Origin: Paraburkholderia eburnea
GTDB lineage: Bacteria > Pseudomonadota > Gammaproteobacteria > Burkholderiales > Burkholderiaceae
Assembly: GCF_002917095.1 (NCBI RefSeq)
Contig: NZ_PQGA01000007.1
Span: 62,001 to 126,000, forward strand
Direction of reading: 5' to 3'
DNA length: 64,000 bases
The notes under the pieces: model-generated
Seen by the model: the letters and a program-made list of their open reading frames with translations, nothing else
What the model was told of the DNA's origin: nothing
Database searches by the model: none
Translations under genes and position numbers: made by a program
In this document: piece by piece, positions 26,787 through 35,584 of the stretch
Position numbering within the stretch: position 1 is the stretch's first letter
How the letters are laid out: each line of letters opens with the position of its first letter

Positions 26787-26827
26787 AGGGTTTTCCCTGA
26801 CTGAAAGCATTATAGGGTTTTCCCTGA
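26787..26827. promoter_or_regulatory. Two copies of AGGGTTTTCCCTGA upstream of the 51-residue gene
   Basis: The 14-mer occurs at 26787-26800 and 26814-26827, 27 bases apart, directly upstream of the small gene. Each holds a short AGGG/CCCT dyad around TTTT. A related ACGGGTTTTCCCGT occurs at 23952-23965. Exact duplication in a promoter region suggests a binding site for a regulator. Confidence 0.5.
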
Positions 26828-26960
26828 GCCAACACCAGTGCAGTGCAACAAAAAAACCGCGACGCGGCGTCGCAGCCCGTGGACAGGATACCTGTGCGTT
26901 GCATTGAAGCAACACATAGGCATCCTGCTTTTTAGGGGTCAAAAGAGATGGCGGCGGCGA

Positions 26961-28004
26961 TCAGTTTTTTGCCGTCTGACGCGTGCCCGATTGCGCGTGC
27001 GCTTTGGCGGCATGTGAGGCCGCCTTTTCTTTCTCGGCCTTTTCGGCGGCTTTTACCCTGGCTGCGCGTTCGGCGCGGCGTGCGGAAGCGGAGGCCGATT
27101 GCGTGCGCGCTGGGGTCGGCACGACCGGCGCGGCGATCACGGGCGCGGCTGGCGCGCTCGCCTGAACAACCGGCGCATCCAGCCGCGCCGTCAGTTTGTC
27201 GAGTGCGGCCTGCTGGTTCTGAAGCAACAACTCGATGCGTTGCTGCTGCGCCTGCGCGTCAGTGGAGAAATTGGCCAACATGGTGGTCTCCACCACCGCA
27301 ACGCCTGTCGTCACCACGAGCGCAGCCACCGCCGCCGTCAGCATCCACTTTGTTCTGCGCGCCTGCACGGCCAGCTCGGCAGCGACATCGGGCGACGGTG
27401 CCTTGTCCGCGTGTGCATGCACGGGGCCATGCACCGCCGCCTCGAAGTCCGAGGCGTGAACCACCGATGTCAAATGCGCCGGACTTCCGCTCGCGCTCGT
27501 CGGCGCGTAGGAAAAGCCGCTTGCGGGCGGCGCCGCGACGTCGGGCTGTTCGCCGGCTGTATCTGCTGTATAGGCTGCGTTGGCCGGTTCGGGCAGTTCC
27601 GCGACTTCAGGCCCGCCCGGCGCAGGCACGGCATCACCCACCGCATCGGCCGCAGCGGCGGGTTGCGGCGGCGCGCCCTCTTGCGCCGTATCGGCGTGAA
27701 AATACGGCTCGGTGGCGTCGGCCGGCGCGTCCTGCGTCAGCGGCGCGGTCTTCTGCCGCGCCGCGCGGCGCGCGGCGGGCGATGCCATTGCACGGCTCAC
27801 TTTGGGACTGGTGCCCTGCGTCGAGCCTATGAACTCCGGCGCGGGGCCGTCTCCAAACAGGTCGAGGGTGGGTTCGGCGGGCTGGGCGGTATTCGCGGCG
27901 GTGTCAGGTGCCGCGGCTCGCCGGGAAGGCGTGCCGCGCGCACTGCGCCCGGCACCCGGCGATTCGTTCTCTGCGTGGTCTGCGTAATCTTCTTGATCGG
28001 CCAT
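26961..28004 (-). CDS. Ala/Pro-rich single-pass membrane protein of unknown function
   Basis: 347 residues. A long disordered N-terminal half (Ala, Pro, Asp and Glu rich) is followed by one membrane helix ('KWMLTAAVAALVVTTGVAVV', about residues 217-240). A short coiled coil comes next ('AQQQRIELLLQNQQAALDKL') and then an Ala/Lys/Arg-rich tail ('RAARVKAAEKAEKEKAASHA'). This layout suggests an inner-membrane anchored scaffold with a periplasmic coiled coil. No domain is recognised. The region lies between two unrelated minus-strand genes and does not look horizontally acquired. Confidence 0.65.
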   Translation of the reverse strand: MADQEDYADHAENESPGAGRSARGTPSRRAAAPDTAANTAQPAEPTLDLFGDGPAPEFIGSTQGTSPKVSRAMASPAARRAARQKTAPLTQDAPADATEPYFHADTAQEGAPPQPAAAADAVGDAVPAPGGPEVAELPEPANAAYTADTAGEQPDVAAPPASGFSYAPTSASGSPAHLTSVVHASDFEAAVHGPVHAHADKAPSPDVAAELAVQARRTKWMLTAAVAALVVTTGVAVVETTMLANFSTDAQAQQQRIELLLQNQQAALDKLTARLDAPVVQASAPAAPVIAAPVVPTPARTQSASASARRAERAARVKAAEKAEKEKAASHAAKAHAQSGTRQTAKN

Positions 28005-28196
28005 GGGTCAACGATGAGGCTCGCTTCGGATGAATTCGCGTCGCGCGGCGGTCTAGCCTGGCCGCAGCGCGACAGCCGCGATCGCTCTTCGGACGCGCGT
28101 CCGTCGATCGGCCACGCACCCTGGACAGGCATCTTAGCCGCAAACGTTACCGATGTGCGTCCCTAAAATGTGAAGTATCCATGACGCATCGACGCA

Positions 28197-28883
28197 TCAG
28201 TTCTGCGGCCCGTCCTCGCGAAACTCCTTGACCGCGTCCAGCTTGCGCAGCGCCGTGCAGATCGCCTCGTATTCCATCGACGACACGCGGGCCAGCACGA
28301 TCATCACCTCGTCGAGCTCCGGCGAATCGTCGCTTTGCTGCACCACGAACTGCTTGACGCGCGAGCTGGAGGTGCCGAGCGCGTCGTGCAGCGAATGGAA
28401 GGTGAGCGCGCCGCGCTGAACCAGCAGCGAGATCTGCCGCCGCTGCCGGAACGTGATGAAGCGGCGCTCCAGCGGCTTGATGCCCGCGAGGATGATGAGG
28501 ATGATCAAGGTCGCCGCAATCGCCGCCGTATAAAGGCCGCCGCCCACCGCGAGGCCGATGGCCGCCACCGACCAGAGGCTTGCCGCCGTGGTCAGGCCGC
28601 GCACGATCTCGCCGCGCAGCAGGATCGAGCCCGCGCCCAGGAAGCCGATGCCCGACACGACCTGCGCCGCGATCCGCGACGGGTCGAGCACGACATGGTC
28701 GGTGCCGAGCACATCGGCGAAACCGAACGCCGAGACGATCATGATGAGCGTCGATCCCACGCACACCAGCATGTGCGTGCGCAGCCCGGCGGCCCACGAA
28801 AGCCGTTCGCGCTCGAAGCCGATGACGCTGCCCAGCGCCGCCGCGATGACGAGCCGCGCGATGAGTTCCCAGTTGTTGAGCAT
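28197..28883 (-). CDS. MgtC/SapB family membrane protein
   Basis: 228 residues from the ATG at 28883, preceded by GAGGAGAA. Four to five membrane helices with the family texts 'LGSVIGFERERLSWAAGLRT' and 'HMLVCVGSTLIMIVSAFG', then 'GIGFLGAGSILLRGEIVRGL' and 'TTAASLWSVAAIGLAVGGG'; these include the Asp/Glu- and Arg-bearing loops conserved in MgtC. The C-terminal cytoplasmic domain (about 150-228) is ACT-like. MgtC proteins in pathogens adapt cells to low magnesium or inhibit ATP synthase; in soil species the role is unknown. An upstream start at 28940 is less likely. Confidence 0.85.
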   Translation of the reverse strand: MLNNWELIARLVIAAALGSVIGFERERLSWAAGLRTHMLVCVGSTLIMIVSAFGFADVLGTDHVVLDPSRIAAQVVSGIGFLGAGSILLRGEIVRGLTTAASLWSVAAIGLAVGGGLYTAAIAATLIILIILAGIKPLERRFITFRQRRQISLLVQRGALTFHSLHDALGTSSSRVKQFVVQQSDDSPELDEVMIVLARVSSMEYEAICTALRKLDAVKEFREDGPQN

Positions 28884-29024
28884 GGTTGTCGTTCTCCTCA
28901 TCGTTCTAAACGTTCTAAAAAGCGTGCGAGCCGCGTGCAAGCTTTAGTAAGTCCTCGATTCGAGACGGCTGGCGCCGCGGCGTACAATCGGCGGCACCGT
29001 ATTCGCTTCGCGCGCACGTACTCC

Positions 29025-30125
29025 ATGAACGCATTCAGCAGCGCAGCCAGTCTGCGCGAACACTACGACCACACCATCTTGCCGCTATGGCGCGGCGCGG
29101 GCTTCAATACAGCACTGCGCCTGCCGCACGAGGCGCTCGACGCCACGGGTACAACGCCCCTGCCCGACACGCGCTACCGCGCCATGGCCTGCGCCCGCCA
29201 GCTCTTCGTGTTCTCGCAGGCGCACGACGCCGCGCACGCGCATACGCTGTTCGACTCGCTACGCCATACCTTTGCGGACCGCACGCACGGCGGATGGTTC
29301 TACAGCGTCGATCCGCAGGGTGCGCCGCTCGACACCACCAAGGACCTCTACACGCACGCGTTCGTGGTGTTCGCGTGCTCGGCCTACGGCCAGCGTTTCG
29401 GCGTGAGCGAAGCGCTCGATGCGGCGCGCGAAACTTCTGCGCTGATCCTCGAACGCTTCAAGGCGCCCGGCGGCCTGCTGCACGCGGCGCTCGACGCCTC
29501 GTTCGCAAACGTCAACGGCGGCCCGCTGCAAAACCCGCTGATGCATCTGACCGAGGCCTGGCTCGTGGCTCGCGACGCCACCGGCGACACCGCCTTCGAC
29601 ACCGCCATCACCCAGCTTTGCGAAGCGCTCGCGCGCGGCTTCCTGCACGCGCCCACGGGCTGCATCGCCGAATTGCCGCTCGGCGCGGCAGGCAACCGGC
29701 TGGAGCCGGGGCATCAATTCGAATGGTTCTGGCTCGCGGCACAGGCGGGCGAAAAGCGGCTGGGCGCGTCGGGTCTGCAGGAAGCGCTCGTGCGCGCCTT
29801 CGCGTTTGCGGTGAAGCACGGCGTGGACCCGGTCACGGGCGCCGTGGCGGCGGCTGTCGACGAAACCGGACGCGTGACGGACGCCACGCAGCGCATCTGG
29901 GCGCAGACGGAGTATCTGCGCGCGATCGCCACGCACGACGAAACCGTTGTGCGCGCAACCCTGGAAGGCCAGATCGGGAAGTTCTCCGGGCGTTTTCTGA
30001 CGCCGCAAGGCTGGGTCGAATGCCGCAGCGCGAATGGCGAAGTCGCCCGCGCGGATATGCCCTCGACCACGCCGTATCACCTGCTCACGGCCTATAGCGC
30101 GCTGGAAAACGCGGCGCGCAAATGA
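29025..30125 (+). CDS. AGE-family sugar epimerase/isomerase
   Basis: 366 residues with an (alpha/alpha)6-barrel pattern of the N-acylglucosamine 2-epimerase family. Family texts include 'KDLYTHAFVVFACSAYGQRF', 'GGPLQNPLMHLTEAWL', 'PGHQFEWFWLAA' and 'RIWAQTEYLRA'; the His and Glu/Arg residues in these are the usual catalytic set. Members interconvert mannose and glucose or fructose, or act on mannose-6-phosphate. The frame is open far upstream, antisense to the MgtC gene, and the ATG at 29025 gives the normal family length. A strong terminator follows 3 bases after the stop. The exact sugar cannot be told. Confidence 0.85.
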   Translation: MNAFSSAASLREHYDHTILPLWRGAGFNTALRLPHEALDATGTTPLPDTRYRAMACARQLFVFSQAHDAAHAHTLFDSLRHTFADRTHGGWFYSVDPQGAPLDTTKDLYTHAFVVFACSAYGQRFGVSEALDAARETSALILERFKAPGGLLHAALDASFANVNGGPLQNPLMHLTEAWLVARDATGDTAFDTAITQLCEALARGFLHAPTGCIAELPLGAAGNRLEPGHQFEWFWLAAQAGEKRLGASGLQEALVRAFAFAVKHGVDPVTGAVAAAVDETGRVTDATQRIWAQTEYLRAIATHDETVVRATLEGQIGKFSGRFLTPQGWVECRSANGEVARADMPSTTPYHLLTAYSALENAARK

Positions 30126-30127
30126 AC

Positions 30128-30158
30128 AAGGGCGGCACATGCGTCATGTGCCGCCCTT
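30128..30158. terminator. Bidirectional hairpin terminator
   Basis: AAGGGCGGCACATG, loop CGT, CATGTGCCGCCCTT: a perfect 14-bp stem between convergent genes. It is A-rich on the left and followed by a short T-run on the right, so it can act on the epimerase transcript and, on the other strand, on the chemoreceptor transcript. Confidence 0.9.
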
Positions 30159-30201
30159 TCAACCTCCTCAAGCATCCTCAAGCGATGCCGGTCTGAAACA
30201 C

Positions 30202-31827
30202 TCAGGCCGTCGCGAAAGCGCCGTCCGGCTCCTTGCGCGACGCGCTCATTTCGGCGAGATGGCGTCCTTCGGCCAGCACGGCCGGCGAAATCTCGAATGC
30301 CGCGACCGCTTCGGCAAGCTGGCGCGTCTGCTGATGCAGCGAGGCCGCCGCCGCCGCCGCTTCCTCGACCAGCGCCGCGTTCTGCTGCGTCATCTGGTCC
30401 ATCTGCGACACCGCCGTATTCACCTGATCGATGCCCGCGCTCTGTTCGAGCGAGGACGCGCTGATGCCCGCCATCATCTGCGTGGCGCGCGAAATCGATG
30501 TCGACACTTCACGCATCGATTCGCCCGCGCGCTCGACCAGTTCCGAGCCGCCACGGATCTGCGAAACCGACTCGCTGATCAACGTCTTGATCTCCTTGGC
30601 CGATTGCGCGCTACGCTGCGCCAGCCCACGCACCTCGCCCGCCACCACGGCGAAGCCGCGCCCCTGCTCGCCCGCGCGCGCCGCTTCCACGGCCGCGTTG
30701 AGCGCGAGAATATTGGTCTGGAACGCGATGCCGTCGATCACGCCGATGATCTCGGCGATCTTGTCCGAGCTTTGCGCGATGGCGTGCATACGCTCGACCA
30801 CCTCGCCCACCACGGCGCCGCCGCGCGAAGTCGCGTCGAGCGCGGCCTCGGCCAGTGCGTTGGCTTCGCGGGCGTTTTCGGCGGTGTTGCGCACCGTGCC
30901 GGTCAGTTCTTCCATGCTGGCCGCCGTCTCTTCGAGCGAAGCGGCCTGCGATTCCGTTCGCGCCGACAGATCGGCGTTGCCGGTGGCGATTTCGTCCGCG
31001 CCCACGTTGATGCCGCTGGCTGTCTCGCGTACCGTGTGGACCGTGCGCGCGAGGCTCGCCTGCATCATCGAAATGCCGTGGAAGAGGCGTCCGATCTCGT
31101 TGTCGCCGCGCGCGCTCACGGTTTCGTCCAGGCGCCCGCGAGCGATCCGCTCGAAGTGGCGGCCCGCTTCTTCGAGCGGCGCGACCACGCCCTTGCGCAG
31201 CCCGAGGTGCACGCCGGTGGCGAGCGCGATCAGGCCGAGCAGAATCACGATCCCCACGCTCTGGAACACGGCGAGGCGCGAATCGATCGAATCGAGCGAG
31301 CTGCGGCTGGCCGCCGAGCTAAAACGCGCGAATTCCTGCAATTCGGCCAGGTACGCGTCCTGATACGACTGCGTCGGCTGGTCGAGGAAGGCCTGGATGT
31401 TGTTCCCGTTGAGGTCGTCCACGAGTTCGGCGAGCGCCTTGTGGTAGACCTGATAACGCTGGCCGAGCGCGGCGACGCGCGCGCGGTCTTCGTCGTTGAT
31501 CGGCTCGACGGCGTTGAGCGCCTGGAACGACTGGTCGGCTGCGCTCAATTGCTCCTGGGCGTGGCCGATGATGTCGGTCGGCGCCGCGCCGCCGCCACGG
31601 ATCAGGCGGGTGCCTGCACGCGAGAGGTTGATGCGCGCATCCATCAAATGCTGGGTGGTTTCGTTGGCGGCGCTCGCCTGGCGCAGCGCGACCTTGGAGA
31701 GATCCTTGACGTCGTCGTGCGTGCGGGTAAGCGACCAGAAGCCGAGGCCCGCGGTCACGAGCTGAAGCACGCAGAATGCGACTAGAACGCATAGAAGGCC
31801 GGATGCGACCTTGATCTTGCTGAACAT
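30202..31827 (-). CDS. Methyl-accepting chemotaxis protein
   Basis: 541 residues from the ATG at 31827. TM1 (about 8-30), a four-helix-bundle periplasmic sensor (Tar/Tsr-type, about 31-190), TM2 (about 191-211), a HAMP domain, and a cytoplasmic coiled coil with the invariant tip '[20 protein letters not shown]' followed by '[20 protein letters not shown]'. Methylation helices carry '[19 protein letters not shown]'. There is no obvious CheR-tethering pentapeptide at the C-terminus. It signals ligand occupancy to CheA/CheW. Upstream in-frame codons to 31986 look non-coding. It is the last ordinary chromosomal gene before the island. Confidence 0.92.
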   Translation of the reverse strand: MFSKIKVASGLLCVLVAFCVLQLVTAGLGFWSLTRTHDDVKDLSKVALRQASAANETTQHLMDARINLSRAGTRLIRGGGAAPTDIIGHAQEQLSAADQSFQALNAVEPINDEDRARVAALGQRYQVYHKALAELVDDLNGNNIQAFLDQPTQSYQDAYLAELQEFARFSSAASRSSLDSIDSRLAVFQSVGIVILLGLIALATGVHLGLRKGVVAPLEEAGRHFERIARGRLDETVSARGDNEIGRLFHGISMMQASLARTVHTVRETASGINVGADEIATGNADLSARTESQAASLEETAASMEELTGTVRNTAENAREANALAEAALDATSRGGAVVGEVVERMHAIAQSSDKIAEIIGVIDGIAFQTNILALNAAVEAARAGEQGRGFAVVAGEVRGLAQRSAQSAKEIKTLISESVSQIRGGSELVERAGESMREVSTSISRATQMMAGISASSLEQSAGIDQVNTAVSQMDQMTQQNAALVEEAAAAAASLHQQTRQLAEAVAAFEISPAVLAEGRHLAEMSASRKEPDGAFATA

Positions 31828-32188
31828 CTTGAACACCTGGGGTGGCAGTGAGTAGGTAGAGCGCCCGCATGTGATCGCGTGCGCCTGCACTGCGTTTACG
31901 GCATCGGCAAACGTTGTATTGAGGCTAAAAGCATGAATTTTCCGCGTCAAAAAGGCGACAGATCGTTTCGGAAACGAACAAAGCATGTTTTCCGCTGATT
32001 CCTGCTATTCCCCGCAACAATCTTCGTAGGCACTTGTGGACTTACATTAATTACGTATACCAACTCTTAGTTACGTATACAGCCCGACGAATCAAAGAGT
32101 TAGTCGATACCAGCTTCACTCTCACTTTGCAGACAGCCATCGGACTTCGCGGCGTCGAAAAGATACAAAGTTACGTATACGCGCCGGC
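31828..32188. promoter_or_regulatory. Island boundary region with TTACGTATAC repeats
   Basis: About 360 bases holding the chemoreceptor promoter side and the left end of the low-GC island. The interrupted palindrome CGTTTC-G-GAAACG (31964-31976) lies upstream of the chemoreceptor. TTACGTATAC occurs at 32051-32060, 32071-32080 and 32171-32180, at spacings of exactly 20 and 100 bases. No gene is convincing here; a plus-strand frame from 32034 is antisense to the next entry and has no protein-like features. Confidence 0.6.
32051..32180. repeat. Three copies of TTACGTATAC
   Basis: Exact 10-mers at 32051, 32071 and 32171; a fourth lies at 40141. The motif contains two overlapping palindromes (TACGTA and GTATAC). 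The even 20/100-base spacing puts the copies on roughly one face of the helix, as for cooperative binding of a regulator, partition protein or recombinase. Confidence 0.8.
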
Positions 32189-32596
32189 CTACAACCCGAG
32201 AGACCGGAAGAGCTCCTCCTCTTCAGAACTCTCTGTAAAGGGAAGAGACACGGGAACCTCTGGAGCAGGCGGGGCTGAATCATCAGAAGTCAGGCCATAT
32301 GCCTGCGCTTCGCGCTGCTGGTCGGCCTCATCGCGTTGCTTACGCGCGTTCGCCTTCGCCACGGCCATGGAGTTGCCCTCAAGGCCACCCAAAAGCGCTC
32401 GATTCCGTTCTGTCGCGCTAACCGACGCGTCTTGCTCCACTGTTACGCGGTTAGCCAAAGTCGACGACGAGCCAACTGTTGAGCACAATTGCGAAGTCCG
32501 TTTGTTTTGAAGCGATTCTGGCCAGCGCGTGCAGGAGGGGCAAAGTCTCAAAGTACTGTTCTGCATGAGAACGACGAATAGAACTGTGTCGGGCAA
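32189..32596 (-). CDS. Doubtful open frame, possible C-terminal fragment
   Basis: An open frame of 135 codons. Only the last ~90 residues look protein-like ('SMAVAKANARKQRDEADQQR' then 'EAQAYGLTSDD'), ending in an acidic-hydrophobic tail 'SSEEEELFRSLGL'. A GTG near 32444 could be the real start. The upstream part is Cys/Thr/Ser-rich and unconvincing, so this may be a truncated gene at the island edge. No family is recognised. Confidence 0.3.
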   Translation of the reverse strand: MPDTVLFVVLMQNSTLRLCPSCTRWPESLQNKRTSQLCSTVGSSSTLANRVTVEQDASVSATERNRALLGGLEGNSMAVAKANARKQRDEADQQREAQAYGLTSDDSAPPAPEVPVSLPFTESSEEEELFRSLGL

Positions 32597-32731
32597 AGAC
32601 CACGCCTTCCAGCCCGAGGTACATGGTTAGGCGCACGGTTAGCTCCGTCGGACAAACTTCGACGCCGGCTTAAGCTGGCGCGGAAGTACTGTGTGTCGGC
32701 AGCCCCTCTAAGTTTTTTTCTTTTGAAAGGC

Positions 32732-32753
32732 GCGTGTGTTTTCACACACGAAC
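32732..32753 (+). promoter_or_regulatory. Inverted repeat upstream of the DUF6471 gene (copy 1)
   Basis: CGTGTGT-TTTC-ACACACG (32733-32750) followed by AAC, ending 8 bases before the ATG at 32762, which has no obvious ribosome site. A near-identical element lies at 33364-33386. Shared form: GCGTGYGTTTTCACACRC. Probably an operator, or a hairpin in the leader. Confidence 0.5.
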
Positions 32754-32761
32754 ATTAGTTC

Positions 32762-33313
32762 ATGTCAGCAACTTTGCAAGCAAATTCTGCGAAATCAGAT
32801 GACAGTCTCGACCCGACATGGTCGAAGCTCGCGTCCCGTGCGATGCGCGTGGTGCTTGCTCGCCGGGATATGAGCTACGCGGAGCTTGCGCGAGCGCTTG
32901 GTGACATTGGCGTCACGGAGTCCGCGAGGTCCGTCGAAGGGAAAATCCAGCGTGGAACGTTCCGGTTCAGCTTCTTCCTCCAAGTACTGGCAGCATCACA
33001 GGCGGACTGCCCGCCCCCCTGGCAAACGGCGCTGACCTCCAATTCAACGTGGGAAGAGCGCGCCTGCGCCGTTCTGAAAGTAGAACTAGCCCAGTTACCG
33101 TGGCTAAGCAGCCAGCAACTCACCTCTCGCCTGGCGGAAATTGGCGTAGCGATGCAGGCTGATTCGCTTGACGACCAGATTTTGGGCGGAACCTTCTCTG
33201 CCTCCCTCTTCCTGCAATGTGCGGCTGTCTGTCGGATGTCCGCTGCGCACATGTTTGTAGACGCGTCGTCTCTAAACGACGCGGCGCTCGCTGGCGCCAC
33301 GCCAGCGCGCTGA
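32762..33313 (+). CDS. Protein with two tandem DUF6471-like domains
   Basis: 183 residues. Two related units, about 20-82 and 97-160, share the pattern: Trp near the start; a helical segment; 'YAELARALGDIG' / 'SQQLTSRLAEIG'; a Val/Asp-x-Lys/Gln-Ile segment with Gly; and 'GTFRFSFFLQVLAAS' / 'GTFSASLFLQCAAVC'. This is the signature of DUF6471, a small domain that looks like a helix-turn-helix and is usually single-copy. The duplication suggests internal dimer-like DNA binding. No ribosome site is seen; the start lies just after the inverted repeat, so translation could be leaderless. It may regulate this gene group, including itself; that is inference. Confidence 0.6.
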   Translation: MSATLQANSAKSDDSLDPTWSKLASRAMRVVLARRDMSYAELARALGDIGVTESARSVEGKIQRGTFRFSFFLQVLAASQADCPPPWQTALTSNSTWEERACAVLKVELAQLPWLSSQQLTSRLAEIGVAMQADSLDDQILGGTFSASLFLQCAAVCRMSAAHMFVDASSLNDAALAGATPAR

Positions 33314-33363
33314 ACGCGCGCATATCTACTTGCATAAAACGCGAAGCCGTCTATAGTAGTTTT

Positions 33364-33386
33364 GCGTGCGTTTTCACACGCAGAAC
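33364..33386 (+). promoter_or_regulatory. Inverted repeat copy 2, upstream of a small operon
   Basis: TGCGTG...CACGCA with a central CGTTTTCA, followed by GAAC. It matches the element at 32732 in 18 of about 22 positions and precedes the operon starting at 33459 by about 75 bases. The two copies bracket the DUF6471 gene, as expected for an autoregulated operator pair. Confidence 0.5.
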
Positions 33387-33458
33387 TACTGAGACTGCGA
33401 GCAAAAAGTCAAACTCCAACGCTCGCGTCATTGCTCCCCCTCGCCATCCGAGAAAGCG

Positions 33459-33938
33459 TTGCTGCTCCCACAAGCTCTTTGGCTACTCGGCCTTCCTGTC
33501 GCGTGTGCGGCCTTCGGGTTTCTGCTCGGCCGCCTCATTCGCGAGAAGCCCACCGAAATTGAGCGCAAAAGACCACGCATCGCTGGCAGCACTGCGCATC
33601 TGCGGGACGCCCACAACCGGAGTCTGTCGCCACACTCACGAATCAGATGCGCCTTCGACGCCATCTACCTTTGCTGCGCAGAATTGGCCGAGATGCATGG
33701 TCACAAACTCGAGGCGGAGTTCCATCCGACCCGTGAGGTGGTACGGATTGGACTAGCCGCCATCAATGCGACAGAGGAACAACTACGAACCGCGGAGACT
33801 CTCGCTGATTGGGTCGTCACTAACAGCCCGCAAATGCCGAGCGTATCCGTCCTTACGGCCTTCGAACTGGCGCGCGGCGTCAGAGAGAGGACCATCGAAA
33901 CGTTCCGCGCTGCCGACGCTACGCTGCACGGAAGCTGA
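33459..33938 (+). CDS. Small membrane-anchored protein of unknown function
   Basis: 159 residues if started at TTG 33459 (weak GAGAAAG site). One membrane helix at residues 5-25 ('ALWLLGLPVACAAFGFLLGR') is followed by a charged linker and an all-helical domain from about 60 ('RIRCAFDAIYLCCAELAEMH', 'IGLAAINATEEQLRTAETLA'). The helical part vaguely recalls small HEPN-like proteins but lacks a clear RxxxxH motif. The next gene starts 13 bases after its stop, so they form an operon. Function unknown. Confidence 0.55.
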   Translation: MLLPQALWLLGLPVACAAFGFLLGRLIREKPTEIERKRPRIAGSTAHLRDAHNRSLSPHSRIRCAFDAIYLCCAELAEMHGHKLEAEFHPTREVVRIGLAAINATEEQLRTAETLADWVVTNSPQMPSVSVLTAFELARGVRERTIETFRAADATLHGS

Positions 33939-33951
33939 AGGAGATTCAATC

Positions 33952-34254
33952 GTGAGAATCCGGGACATGCTGCATTGCCTGCAAAACGCCGACCCGGACG
34001 CGGTCATTCTCTACCTCGTATCGTTTCCCGATGTGAGCGATGCCGACGAGCTCAATCACGCATACGTCGTAACTGACGTATGGCTATCGGAGCGCAACAG
34101 GTTGGTCGATGGACTCCTTTCGAGCGCCTACCATCCGACCGAACATCGCCACTCAATTGGCTGGAATCCAGAAACTGAAGAGCAGTGGCCGGAACGTGTC
34201 GTCATCCTGTCCACCCAGCTACCGCAAGCAACTGACAGCGATAGCACCAGTTGA
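33952..34254 (+). CDS. 100-residue protein of unknown function
   Basis: GTG start with AAGGAG at 8 bases. Product begins 'MRIRDMLHCLQNADPDAVIL', continues 'YLVSFPDVSDADELNHAYVV' and ends in an acidic/Thr/Ser tail. The pattern 'LQNADPDAVILYLVSF' is often seen in small beta/alpha proteins from islands, but I assign no function. It is the second gene of a two-gene operon with the membrane-anchored protein. Confidence 0.6.
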   Translation: MRIRDMLHCLQNADPDAVILYLVSFPDVSDADELNHAYVVTDVWLSERNRLVDGLLSSAYHPTEHRHSIGWNPETEEQWPERVVILSTQLPQATDSDSTS

Positions 34255-34406
34255 GGTAATGCGTTCAGCCATCCGACACTCCTGCCACCCGAGCTGATTT
34301 TCGACCTGCTCGTGGCACGCAGGTGCTCACTCGACGATAAGTCGCCACTGCAATCGCGACGGCGAGGCGCGCGCTATCGCATTGCGTCTCCCGGCCAGCG
34401 TGGCCG

Positions 34407-35009
34407 ATGAGTACCGACGAAGACTCAATCATGGAACACGACGACCTCGCGGCAGTCTCGGTAACCGCAAATGCGGATGACTTCATGCTCGCGCTCGCGG
34501 ATGAGCGCAGATTTCGAATCCCCTGGAAATGGTATCCCCGCTTACTGGCGGCGACACCAGAGGAGCGAAACGCGGTCCAGGTCTGCGAAGCAGGCGCACG
34601 GTTGCATTGGGGCCAGGCAGGCCAAGACATCAATGTGGTTGAGCTGATGCACGATGCCGAGCAGCTCTTGCTTGAGGAGGGACTAAGCGCGCGAATACCG
34701 AACGACTTTCCTGCCAACAGTTCGGCCACCTCTTTGGCAGGAGCACAGCCGAAACTTGCAGTGCGGAAAATTGCCGGACGATTTGTCGCCGGCCTGACGG
34801 CTCGCGAACGATACGCCCGGTGGGACGTCTGTGAGGACCTCGCGCAGCAGTTGGTAGCGAAAGCCCTGAAGGACGCTGAAAGATTCCCGGAGAATTCGCG
34901 TGAGATGACGCTCAGGCGCGTGCGGCAAGCGATTGAAGGTAAGGCGTGGACGAGCGAGTTGGAAACTGATTGGTTGATAGAGCGGCTGCGATTATTGCTT
35001 GCGTGGTAG
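34407..35009 (+). CDS. DUF2442-like domain fused to an unknown helical domain
   Basis: 200 residues. The N-terminal domain (about 15-81) matches DUF2442: 'MLALADERRFRIPWKWYPRL', 'LAATPEERNAVQVCEAGARL', 'HWGQAGQDINVVELM'. DUF2442 is often an antitoxin-like partner. The second domain (about 110-200) starts 'AGAQPKLAVRKIAGRFVAGL' and ends 'DWLIERLRLLLAW'; the 'GAQPKL' start recalls HipA-type proteins, but no kinase motifs follow. A degenerate copy of the 3' end lies at 38126-38202. The next gene starts 9 bases downstream. Function unknown. Confidence 0.6.
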   Translation: MSTDEDSIMEHDDLAAVSVTANADDFMLALADERRFRIPWKWYPRLLAATPEERNAVQVCEAGARLHWGQAGQDINVVELMHDAEQLLLEEGLSARIPNDFPANSSATSLAGAQPKLAVRKIAGRFVAGLTARERYARWDVCEDLAQQLVAKALKDAERFPENSREMTLRRVRQAIEGKAWTSELETDWLIERLRLLLAW

Positions 35010-35018
35010 GAGCTCAGC

Positions 35019-35432
35019 ATGTCAGATGCCAAACACTTGCTCGAAATATCGGTGTACGACGGGGAGTTCGCGGGCGACGTGACTTCACTCACGCAATTGT
35101 GCGTTATCGAAGGAAGTGTCACGCCGCATGACCGAGAGCCATACTCGCCCCTTGAAGAGACGTGGAGACTGCTGGAACTGGGCTCAGCGAAGTATGTGAC
35201 GCCCGCTCCGAGCGGTGCATGTTTCACGGTTCTCATTGATAGCAAAGACGTCGAAGACGCAGAAGCCGAGCCGCTGATACGCCTCGATGTGTACGCACAC
35301 AATGGCGAAGCGCATGCACGCGTCATAAGTCGGCTGCCGCCGTGGGATACCGAGGGCGTTCGATACGACCCCGAAGACAGCGCGGTAACCATCGCGCTCA
35401 ACGTACTGAGAGGCAATTTGCGCGTGGAATAG
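35019..35432 (+). CDS. 137-residue protein of unknown function
   Basis: ATG with TAGGAGCTCAGC, a good ribosome site, 9 bases after the preceding stop, so co-transcribed with the DUF2442-like gene. Acidic, mostly beta-like sequence ('LLEISVYDGEFAGDVTSL', 'ACFTVLIDSKDVEDAEAEPL'). No motif recognised. A partner role with its neighbour is plausible from spacing only. Confidence 0.6.
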   Translation: MSDAKHLLEISVYDGEFAGDVTSLTQLCVIEGSVTPHDREPYSPLEETWRLLELGSAKYVTPAPSGACFTVLIDSKDVEDAEAEPLIRLDVYAHNGEAHARVISRLPPWDTEGVRYDPEDSAVTIALNVLRGNLRVE

Positions 35433-35584
35433 CAAAGGTCTTCATATTCAGACGTTCGCGAGGTGTTCAAAAACGAAGAAAGCCAATGCACAATGTCACG
35501 GATTATTCGCGGGCCTCTCCGACGCGTTCGATGATGCGCGAGTGGCCTCACCGTTGACGTTTAGAAAGCAAATCGACCAAAACT

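Noticed and set aside
32034..32510. A 158-codon plus-strand frame at the island edge
   Set aside because: It runs through the TTACGTATAC repeats; the text after residue 55 is Ser/Arg/Cys-rich and antisense-like.
34265..35551. A 428-codon open frame on the minus strand
   Set aside because: Ser/Arg-rich text antisense to two plus-strand genes that have ribosome sites and a DUF2442-like domain.
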